Part shown: positions 40,801 to 52,891 of the stretch, one piece after another
How positions within the stretch are numbered: the first letter of the stretch is position 1
Layout: each line of letters starts with the position of its first letter
Assembly (NCBI RefSeq): GCF_000237925.1
Contig: NC_031496.1
Location: forward strand, 6,683,801 to 6,747,800
Direction: 5' to 3'
DNA from: Schistosoma mansoni
Lineage: Eukaryota > Platyhelminthes > Trematoda > Strigeidida > Schistosomatidae
DNA length: 64,000 bases
Notes under the pieces: model-generated
Told to the model about the DNA's origin: nothing
Databases searched by the model: none
What the model saw: only the letters and a program-made list of their open reading frames with translations
Position numbers and translations under genes: made by a program

Positions 40801-43800
40801 AGGTTTAAGGGAAGATGAAGAGTGTATACACCTACGCCATTGTGATCGATTTTGAGCCATGTCACACAGAGTCTCCGACTATTGGTAACGATAGTCACGC
40901 GGGCCCCAACCAAGTAGCTTGCATCTACCAACATGGCTCAGATTAGAAGTTAGTGACTTCAAGCACTGATGCCAGGTTCTGGTTTGGCCGCCCCTAACTC
41001 TCTTCCAACCATCCCCAATACTAGTCAGCATTGCGCGTCGTGGTAATCGGTGTTCAGGCATACATAACAGGTGGCCAAACCATCTCAGTAGATGAAGATT
41101 CATAACCTCATCAACTGATTTACCATCATTCCCTAATACCCTGTGTCTAACCTCACTATTACTTACCCGGTTATCCCAGCAGATGCGAGCAATATTTCTA
41201 AGGCATCTGTGATCAAATGCTGGTAGCTTACGAGTATCTTCTGCTCTTAATGACCACGTTTCTCAGTCGTAAATTAGAACAGAGCGAACTGCTGCGCAGT
41301 ATACTCGTCCCTTAATTGTCAGATATATATCTCGACTTCTCCATAGGTGACGTAAGTTGGCAAAAGCCAAACGAGCTTTTTCAATCCGTGCTGAGATTTC
41401 GTTAGACACCAACCCATTAGGGCTGATCAGACTTCCAAGATAAGTGAAGTTGTCGACGCGTTCGACTACTTCACTACCTATCCTTAGTTCAGGTGTTGAC
41501 GCAGGCCAGTCCTGGAGTAACAATTTACATTTGGATAGGGAGAAACGCATCCCAAATATCCTGGCATTATTACTGAGTTCCAACAGAAGACTCTGCATTT
41601 TGTCAGTGTCTTCACCAAACAGGACTATGTCATCTGCGTAATCTAAGTCGATAAGTGGACCCCCTGGTAGGAGATCAATTCCTGAAAATTCAGTCGACGA
41701 GGCGGCTTTCTTTACAACAACAGTGCAACAATCCAAAAGCTAGTCACAAAAGGTCATATGATCAATATTAAATTTACATGTTCTAATGAGGACATTTTAG
41801 TAAGTAGTTTATTTTATTACGTTTTTCAACCATTCAAATTAAATATCCGTGGAAATAAGAATTTCCTTAAGCATAATGTACTGCTTTCCAATAAGTCATA
41901 ATAAACAGAATATGAATATTTCTGACTATATATCGACATAATTTGGTCAACCAACTAGAGAAGCATTGAACAAATGATACAACACTGTATATTTGCTGTA
42001 ACTGTTTGTTCCATGTACCGAAAATGATTATGTCGAACGCATCTGTAATTTCCTGTTAAATAACATTTTGTACTACTATTTTACTTAAACCAAGTAAATG
42101 TTTCCTAGTTAATTAACTGTGGATACTTATACTATACAGCTTCATGGTGAATATAAAGAATAACGTAATACTTTGATTAGAGTTTTATTTTCATTGTTTG
42201 TATAAACTGAGATCAGACATCTCATTCTTAACTGTAATCAAATGATCATTTAGTTTAATTAATTAATATGTACAGGTATGCATATCTAGTACCAAGTAAC
42301 TGATAAAAATAATCGATTTTCATTAATACCGATTGAATACATAAGGAAAACGAATTAAACCTCAAGTGCTTTATACTTTACACCATTTTAAAAAAGTTGA
42401 CGAATTATTACCACGTCAATAATCATAGTTATTTGTTGTTATACTCCAGTTGCACGGCTAGCTACTTTAAATAATAATCATGTTTCAGACATAAATGTCG
42501 CCTAAATTAAGTATCAAGTCCGACTACCACAATAACTATGAGACTTAACTGACAATAAGATATTGAATGAATTAAAAGAATAAAGAATTCATTAAACGTG
42601 AATTTGTGATAAAAATACTTCTGAGTAGAAAAGAAGAATTCAGTGGCTGAATGGATAACGTGATGGCGTTTGAAGCGAAAAGTACTCGGTTCGAGTCCCA
42701 GAGTGAACATCAACTCTGAGATGCAGGTACATCCAGTTGACGAGTCCCAAATGGGACGAAACGCGCGTCCTGGATTATACTGCAACCTACTATTCATCTT
42801 TGCTTATAAGGCTTGTAAATTAAGGCTATATCGAGGCAATACGCACAGTATGCACATATGCCGATTAGAGACTGACCAGTTACAGTCTTAAACATCAATG
42901 GGAAGATTCAAACAAACAATACTAAATGAATTCATTTTAATAGTTTATAGATAATTTAATTTACTTCCCTCATTTGTATATATATATATACGTCACAATT
43001 CTACTTACTTCTTGAACTCTATGTTCTAGTTTATTGAGTAAGCTTCGTAATTCATCGCGTTCTTGTCGAAGTTTAGTCAATTCCATGTAATCATCTCGAG
43101 TCTAAAAGAATTTGCAATGAAAAGAATAATATCTGACAGTAATAACGACTATGGGGGTTCTTCTATACAAAATGCACTACTTCAACGTAATACTTCATTT
43201 ATAAAAATTCAAAGAATCAATCTGTTTGCCTATAAAATAATGAAATTAAACATTTTTTTCCAGCTGAAGTTTTATGAAACGAAATGTCTAGGATACTTTA
43301 CTCATATAAGGAAAGTGGTTTAAATTGGATTACGTAATTGCTAAAGTAAATGTTTGAATTCCAACGTTGAATTATGTAGATTTATCTACTGAAAAAAATC
43401 ATTTCACATGTAGTTATTTACATGTTTTAGAAAATACTGAGGGATGAGTGACATCATTCTGGTTTATCAGTGATCATATGAATAAAATCTTTGAAATTTA
43501 CCTGGTATCCAATATAGTAAACGTGTATAAATCCGGTGTTTTAATAGTCAAATAGTCCCTTAATTAAGGGGCAAAAATCATTTCAATTTCATGTAAATGA
43601 TCATGAGAATAGCCATCGCTACACTGACTAATACTAGATACACGGTATAACACTCGAAGCTTTGTTACTGTTACGGTATATGACTTCTTGAACATTAAAG
43701 AATAACATTTAAATATTTGACGTTAATCTCCGATTTTTTCCCTTTCAAATCAAATCCTTCAGAAATCTAGTATCCATTCAAAAAAATTAAATTTACTATA

Positions 43801-46800
43801 GTAAATTCCTTCCTAAGGTAATTGCTGTCCAAAGCTCTTTGTAACGAACTATACTACTAATGAGTAGCTAAAACTTTAATTGTTATCTTATTATGATTTC
43901 CTACTAGTTAGAAACAGAGAAAAGGAACTAAATGTTTGTAATGTTTATGATATCTGAAATAATTATTATCTAACCTCAAAAATAGAAAAAAATAGCTTAT
44001 TCATCTCCTAACCCCAGCTAATTCAAAAGTCAAATGTCAAAAGAAAGTTGTATTCGGAAGAGACCAAAGGATTTTAGCATATTTTCATATATGTCGATTA
44101 ATTTATTGTAGGTTTCCGTTAACGACTGACAAATTATTTAATTAATAATTGATGAATGTAGTTGGTATTTTACTGAATGATAGTGAATGTGAATTAAGTT
44201 CTTGTGGGTATGTACAAAATAAATCTTCCCTATCAGATTAGGCTTTTGGAGTAGACGCAATTCAATCTTCGTTAGGATCATGAATAAGCATTAATAAGGA
44301 ATCCCTTACGAGAAAGTAATAGCTGTCTAGTGCTACTAGATTTCTGAAGATGATCTAACTAAATTCAGTGTGCTATAAAAAATCTGAAAAAAAATCTATG
44401 ATCTCATAATTATTACACAAACGACTTCTCTTTATTGTACGTTTTCACTGTATCATTTTGTTAACATTCTCATTACTATTACCTCATTTCATTACTGCAT
44501 TACATATAACAGACTGCCAGCTTAAGTCTCTGCATTTTTCTTACGTTATTCTATTAGTTTTCATACATAGATATTACTAATAATATCCATATTCTACGGA
44601 GGGGTTAATATTGTAACTGTTATATGTGCTAATGAACTCATCTATGAATTTCGAACAGTTGTACATTTCCAATTTGTTTGCATTTATCAGGTATGTTTAG
44701 TAATATTTTGTACATGTCCTTTACTTATTGAACTATCTCAGTTATATATTTCTTTATTTGTTCATTCTAGACTCTTGAAATATACTTCTCATTTATCCCA
44801 CCTGTTTGAGGTTTTATAAATATGACTTCAATTTTAACTGTTGCTCTGAGATTAGTATATTTCAAGCAGATATTAAACGTAGCAACGAGAAATTTAACAG
44901 CACTTAAAGAATAAAGTCGATGTAATCTAACATTTATTTCAGCGCAGGAAGAAATCAGGAAGAAGCTCTGGAAGTGAATAGGACACACATTGAAGAAATC
45001 ACCCAACTGCGTCACAAGGCAAACCCTCACATGGAATCCTGAAGACCAAAGAAAACATTACGCCGAGAAATGGAGACAGACATGAGAAGAATGAACAAAA
45101 ATTGGATAGAACTAGAAAAGAAAGCCGAGGACAGAGTGGGTTAGAGAATGCTGGTCGGCGGCCTATGCCCCATTGGGAGTAACAGGCGTGAGTAAGATTA
45201 AGAGTAAGTAATATAATATTTATCCGTCAATACATTTGAGCTGGCGATTGAATAAGTAATGTGATAAAGTCTCATAAACATAGGTGGTTGCCGATATTTA
45301 AGTAAGTAAGTAATATCTTCTTAGGATACGCTCCAGACTAGTTCTTTTTACGTTACCAAAACTCAGTGACGCAAATCACTAATAATGAAGTATTAGGAAA
45401 ACATGATGAAATTTCAAAGAAATCGAGGTAATAACAGTATTAGTGTTGGTATAAAAGATTAGGAATAGAAGATATAATTCGAGAAGAAAAGATGGATTAG
45501 AGGAATTTAGCAGAATTGATGAGTTAGAAACTTTAGATCTAAGGGAAGACAAAGAATGAATACATTTATACCAATAATATCACTGGTATCACCTCCAAAC
45601 CGAATTATACCAACTTATTAAAGTATGATAAAAAATAATTATTTAGTGAATACTCTAAATTGATTCATAAACTCAGTTATATCGAATGCAAACAATGTCT
45701 AATGTTTTATTTCGCTGCATACAGGGTATTTGAAAAAAGTTAATGTTATATCCTAGTGAAGACATAAGTAAGGGTAACTTCCGGGACCTATTAATGGACA
45801 ATTATTCTATACATATATATGCTTATTGTTTAACTATTGAGTAATTAGATTGTGTATATCTATATTCATCTTATTATAAGTTTCATTTTGACCTATGGAT
45901 TATTATTATACGATTTACTCTCTCTAAATCATATTCAGTTTATTGATTACTGTTTCTCACGTTCACAGCCACATTTTGGTTTGATCTTGTACAAATATTA
46001 TTTCCTATTTTATGATGTGATGCAGTCTGTTTGTCTGTCTGGTATATAAATCGAGTATGCTTGAAATAAATGGTTTTCATTGTGGAAGCTGTAATCGGTG
46101 TTCTGAACTCAATTGGATGTGGTAGGCGGACAAAGGACTAATAAGAACACTAGGCTGTTCATACTGGTCGAACGTCATTGTTTTGTCACACTGTTAAGAT
46201 TAGACAAATCGCATTCCAATTGGTGGGTGAATCACGTGATAAAATCCGGACATAAAATCATAACAAGTTGGTAACGACCTTTTTTAAATTCATCACAGTT
46301 AATTTTAAAATTCACATATTAATTTAAGGTGATATTTGTCCAGTTGACCTTTAATACACTTTTGATTGTACTAATCAGTTTAGTGTCATTTTTTGTCCAA
46401 ACGCTAAATGTTCAATTTGACAAATTCATTAACCAATGAACAATGAATATAAATGGTAAATTAGTGAATGAATTCTAATATGAAGTAATCAGTATTAGGG
46501 GAGAATAAAACTACTATTATTATTATCATTAGCTTTATTCAATATTATATTTTTGGTACAATATGGAATTCTCAACACAATGTATTTCAATAAGTTTCTG
46601 TTTCCTATTTTTTTGATAGATCCTCACGAAAAATATTGAGTGATCGCAAGTTAGAAATTAGCAATCCAGTCAATCGACATCTAAATAATGTACATTCTTT
46701 TCGCTGCATATTGCCATCAACCACGATATCTTTGTAACTTGCATAACGAAAATGTGTACACTTTTCAGAAACGTACGTGAATAGTTTATGCGATTAATAG

Positions 46801-49800
46801 CCATAATGATGTATGAAAACAAATAAAATTAGGTAACTTGTTGAAATATCTAGATGACAGAAACAGGTAGCCCAGATGTTCAAGTAGGCCACCTTACAGC
46901 ATATCATGGTATCGAAGTGTAATGTTGTTTCATCGGTATCCATTGTCAGATAAGCCAACGGCGATGAATATAACTTACGAAAGTTAATTTGCAATAACAG
47001 TGAAGTTATTTCGATAACCACACCAAAAATATGTTAAAGTAAGTTAGAATGGATTAACCTTATAACGTTTGAAATGCATTTATTTCAGGTTTATAGTTAG
47101 CTTTTCGGGATTTTATTGTGAAACATTGATATGCAGATATGTATACTCTAAGGTTTATGGATATTGTCAAATTTTATAGTTAAGTAAGAAACAGTGACTA
47201 ATAGGGTGTTGGGTAGTCACTCAACGACGGAAATGGAAGATAGCTGCGCAATATAATTAACAGATTTAAGTTGGACGAACAAACCATTGAATGCCAGCTC
47301 AATTTCCTAAATATTAAGCCAAACCTGAAAATCATGAATTTGTGGATGAGCATACTGGGTTTAAACAGATATCCGATCCTCCTGGTCCCCGATGATTGTT
47401 TAATTAAGATCAGTCCGTGGAATAAACTATACTATTTATATATATTTCACAATTGAATGCAAGGTAAACAAAATAATATTAAATCAAGCTTACCTGAAAT
47501 CGATTTAATGATCTTGACCTAGTCACTGGTGAAGGACTTCTATGACGAGATCGTGTTATACTATCTAACTCTTGACGTAGTAAATCTCTTTCAACACGTA
47601 GTTCTTGGACTTGTTGTTCAAGCTGAAAGTGTAAATAGTAAATCAAATATGTTAAACCATATAATTTGTAACGTATAGAAGTAAATATTGTTACCTAATA
47701 CTTACAAAACATTGAGGGTAAAGAACGTTTGTATTATATAGTAAAATTAATAATAATACATTTTTAACCACGTCAATCATCAAATAACTGTCTTCTAAAA
47801 GTGAATTGGTCTAAGATTTTTGTTTAAGATCACTAGAAAAACAACAAGACGATAACAAATAACCTAAAACTCTTCAGTATATTTAAGAGTTTTTACCCTC
47901 TTAAAAATGAAATCCAAAAGTTATACGTTGTGTCTAATCAATGAATCGATATTTCAATCATATACATTATACTTTATCCATTACATCAGAATAATACAGA
48001 TACATTGTTTTAATTCAGCTATTAACAAGTGTACCAGTGCCAGGGAAGTTCTAGTCACTGACTTCTTGAACCGGGGTGTTGTTTACAAAATTGAGAGGAC
48101 GAAAAGCAAATGTCCGGCGCTTTAACCGGGTTGATGGACATGAAGGATCCACCTAGGGGAGTTGGAAAACCCTGATTCCAAACCAATGGTGTAAATCGGC
48201 TCCAATATCCTGAGGGAACAAATGGCGTATGAATCAATCGTCGGTCACCGGCTACTATGGGACTGCATCTCCTTACGATGCTCCACTGCCTTGTGGATCA
48301 GACCTTTAGGTCAAAGGCTTCGGATGTGATCCCCTAAGAAAACCACCTGCTTCAGTTTTGGCACGTGGGTAGTACCACAGCCCTCACACAAATCAAATGA
48401 GATTTGTGCGGCGCGTATGTATCTGGTGCTTCTTTGTACCAATATTTATGTGTTTCAATAAATAAATAAATAAATAATCCAGTGCCATCATTTTGAATAT
48501 TTAACCACTAATCGAAATATTTAGTCACGAACTTCGCTTATCACAATTTCCTACCCCTTACATCACTATACTCTTTGACGTACTCTTTTCATTTCTACGA
48601 TGCAGATATACTCATAATGTCAAAAAGTAATTAGCCATAGAAAAATGGACATTCAGAAAACAAGAAATTTAGTCCATTAATTGATGTGACCACTTATTGA
48701 TTAAGATCTGGCTTTTGAAGTCACGCCACAAATCAAAATTAGGCGATAGAAAAACGAAGGTATAAACGAACTATAATGANNNNNNNNNNNNNNNNNNNNN
48801 NNNNNNNNNNNNNNNNNNNNNNNNNNNNNNNNNNNNNNNNNNNNNNNNNNNNNNNNNNNNNNNNNNNNNNNNNNNNNNNNNNNNNNNNNNNNNNNNNNNN
48901 NNNNNNNNNNNNNNNNNNNNNNNNNNNNNNNNNNNNNNNNNNNNNNNNNNNNNNNNNNNNNNNNNNNNNNNNNNNNNNNTTTACATCATAAGACAGTCAC
49001 TAGAACAAAGTGTGGAGAAAATTCCAACTTTCTTTGATTCAAAATGCTAATGATACTATGTCAAAATGAACTAAAGATTCTAGTATTATAAGCAAAAAAG
49101 GATAGTGGCTAGCAGTGGAATCCAAGACGCGCGTTTCGTCCTAATTGGGACTCGTCGGCTGAATGTATCTGTATCGTTCACTTCAAACGCTATCGGGTTA
49201 TACTACTATAGCTACTGAGTCCTGATAGCCATTTGCTTGTGCAATCGGATGAAGTTTAAATCCACTTCCTATTGTTTGTTTGAATCTTCCCATTGATGTT
49301 TAGGACTGCAACTGGTCAGTCTCTAATTGGCATATGTGCATACTATGCGTATTGCCTCGATATTGCTTTAATTCACAAGAATTATAAGCAAAGATTGAAA
49401 GTGACTAGCAGTGGAACGAACGGTACTGGGTTCGAGTTCCAGATTGAACAATAAATCGGATGAAGTACATCCAGCTGACGAGTCACTAATAAGACTAAAT
49501 GCTCGTCCTGGATTCCACTGCTAGCCACTATCCTTTTTTGCTTATGATACTAGAATCTTTAGTTCATTTCGACATAGTATCACTAGCACTTTGAGTCAAA
49601 GAAAGTTGGAATATTCTCCATATTTTGTTCTAGTGACTGTCTTATGATGTAAATCCATCTTTGCTTATAATGTTTGTGAGTTAAGGAAATTTCGTGGATC
49701 AGTTGAAGTTAGATATTAACACCGTTGGATCCCGGCTCAGTGATCTAGAGGTTAAGTGCTCGCGTTCGAGACTGATAGATCCTTGGTTAGAGTCTCGCTG

Positions 49801-52800
49801 GCGGGATCGTGGATGTGCGCTGCTGAGGAGTCCCACAATAGTACGAAACAGCCATCCAGTGCTGCCAGATTTTCCATTGGTCTAATTTCGATTGACTCAT
49901 GAATTCAACTATAAAATTACTAAAATCTCCATAAACCCCCTTCTGATAAAAATAAACCCAAAATGTTTTGGATAAATTGACCGTAAATAATTATAAAACC
50001 CTTCCCAAGACATTAGATACATCGTTATCTCAACTAAGCAATTGAGTACATAAATTGTTGCTTTTTTGACGTAATCAATAGTTAACAAAATCACATTAAA
50101 TTTAGAATTTCACCATAAACTATTAATCATTATGTTACTAAAATGCAGACGAATACTACATGCCTCAGTTCATCCTCACTTTTTGTGAACAATAGTCGAT
50201 CAAGTGTGCTCTTCAAACCCATGATAATGAGCTACCGTTTAGTTTGTTTTTCCTTTTTTCTCTGTACCATCACTTTGCATTTAAAAGCTTAATTGGGTTG
50301 TTTACAGCCTGACTAACATTATTTGTGAAATGTTTATCATTAGTAACAGATGTTTAGTTAAAAATATGTATGCAAGGTATTTAAACATTCCATCATGTAT
50401 GAAGACTGGATATGAGTATAATTTATATAAATACGTAGTCTGTTCGGTAAACATGTGAACGATAGGGCCAAAGTTATAATTAAACATCATGATTCAGTCT
50501 ACCATTGGTGATTTGACATTACTCAATTACTAAGTAATGGAAGTTCTAATTTCTTCATAATTATAACAGTCATCGAGATGTTTCAAATTTTATTGAATAT
50601 CACATTGCTGTCCTACGTGTACATGTGAAATTGTTCACTGAATAATCATAGCTATTTCTAATCTTTCTCTACTCATTAGACATAACAGCTCTTGAAAATT
50701 ATGTTCATTATTGAAATGCAAAATAGTCATGCAAAGGTGGTATATAAATAACATTTGGACAACAGGGTAGTTGAAGAGCCTGAATTCTGAGAACGTCCAT
50801 GGATGTTTTTGAACAACAGAAACCTGGTGTATTCCTATGAATGAGAGGAATATTGTTATTGAACGGCATCAGGCTGACATACTGCAGAATTTTACAAAAT
50901 AAAATCTTTATTATATCAGTTGGACTATATATTGAATAAACTATGCAAAGACCAGTAAAATTATTTACTTTTCTTTGTTTTGAATCTTTTAAAGAACCAC
51001 CTAATTTACTTGGTGTTGTTGTATGTTGTCCTGTAGGTGGCTTACTTTTCAATCGACTACTTGTTGTTGTACGTCCAATCCCACTACCATCAGTTCCACT
51101 TGTTAATGAAGGATAATTTAACATTTGTTGCAATACTTCCACTTGTCCACGCCAATAATCACGATCTGCTTCAATTCCAGATATAAATTCATCTAATTGA
51201 CTTATACGTTTTGTTCGACCATCACTTGTACCACCATGTCGTTTAAGTCTTTCTAATTCTAGAACTAGAGCTCGTTCTAAAATAATAATAATTTTTTAAA
51301 AAACGTTTGAGAAATAAAAAATGGTGACGTAGTAAAAAAAATATTATTGATACATATAATTAAGCCTAGATATATAGATAGAAAAACTCCGCTTGCAGCT
51401 CTTCTAGGGCTACTGCCGGTAGCAAGCCCGGGTAAAGGATGTGAATCGGGCACGGAGTCGGCAACCCCATACTGTAGAAAAAAACCTTTCTAAAAATACG
51501 CTAACCAGATAAAACATATAGATGAAGAACAACGCCAATACTTGAACGGTTATTTGACTTTCAATATAGTTCATAGATCAAGACTTGTTACTCAGGCAAT
51601 TTAGTTTTCGAAAATCAACATATTTTATTTGCTTATTTTAATAATAACTGATAATTATGTATGATCTTCATCATTTCATTCTGAACATGAAGCTAAACTT
51701 GAAACAGTTTAATAGTGTTATTTGGAAATCAGCTTAGAAATATAAAATGAACGACTTGGCAATAAACTGAATGCAATAGTACTGTAGTGTATGCTACTTA
51801 TGTTGACACATATGAGTAGTATCTAGCATCAATCTGTAGTGAAATACATTCCAGTAGAGGATTGAGATGATTGAATTGAAGAGAACAGAAAGAGAATCAG
51901 AAATTATTTGTCATAACAAGAGAATTGAAAGAATCATAGACCAAGTAAAGGACAACTGATGGAAGATGTGAAAATTATGTAATTCATGTATAGTTTTCAT
52001 TTTTTTGAAAAAGTATTCCGATATTTTGTATTGAACAATAATTAAATTGATCTCCATCACGTGAATGTTTGTTAACTACCATACTCTATAATCATACAGA
52101 CTAATTGCGTTTATGTTAAATTGATGAAGTTCTTATTACAACTATACATTATCAATACATGTATGCAATTAACATAATACTATTAAGATATAATACTACC
52201 AGTTCCTTTGATCAATTTACATAGAAAAAGAATCACAAGATTTGAAGAGTATAATGAATTCATGTTAATTCATGGTTTCTGATCAGCTGTACATAGATCA
52301 AATTATCACACACAAAAGAGTATAATGCAATTATGAACAAATGTTTAGAATAAATTAGCTAGGACAGTTGAAACAGAACTGAAAATAACCATCAGAATTT
52401 TTAAAAAAAGTACATTCACTTAGTATTGTTTGTTTGAATCATCCCATTGATGCTTAGGACTGCAACTAGTCAGTCTCTTATTGGCATATGTGCATACTGT
52501 GCGTATTACTTCGACAGAGCCTTAATTCACCCCATTGCACAAGCAAGTGGTTATCAGGACTCAGTAGCTGAATGGATAACGTGGTGGCGTTTGAAGCGAA
52601 AGGTACTGGGTTCGAGTCCCAGAGTGAACATCAACTCTGATATGCAGGTACATCCAACTGACGAGTTCCAAATAGGACGAAACGCGCGTCTTGGATTCCA
52701 CTGCTAGCCACTATCCATATTTGCTTACAAAGTACATTGATTAAAAACTTGTATTTATATGGTGAAATATGACAATGAAAAGTAGAGTGATTGATAGTAT

Positions 52801-52856
52801 AGTTACCAATAATTAAAATGGAGAAACAATGGGTTACATGAAAGCAATCAAATAAA

Positions 52857-52891
<35 letters not shown>

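Noticed and set aside
48776-48991. Open frame across the second gap
   Set aside because: Composed of N only.
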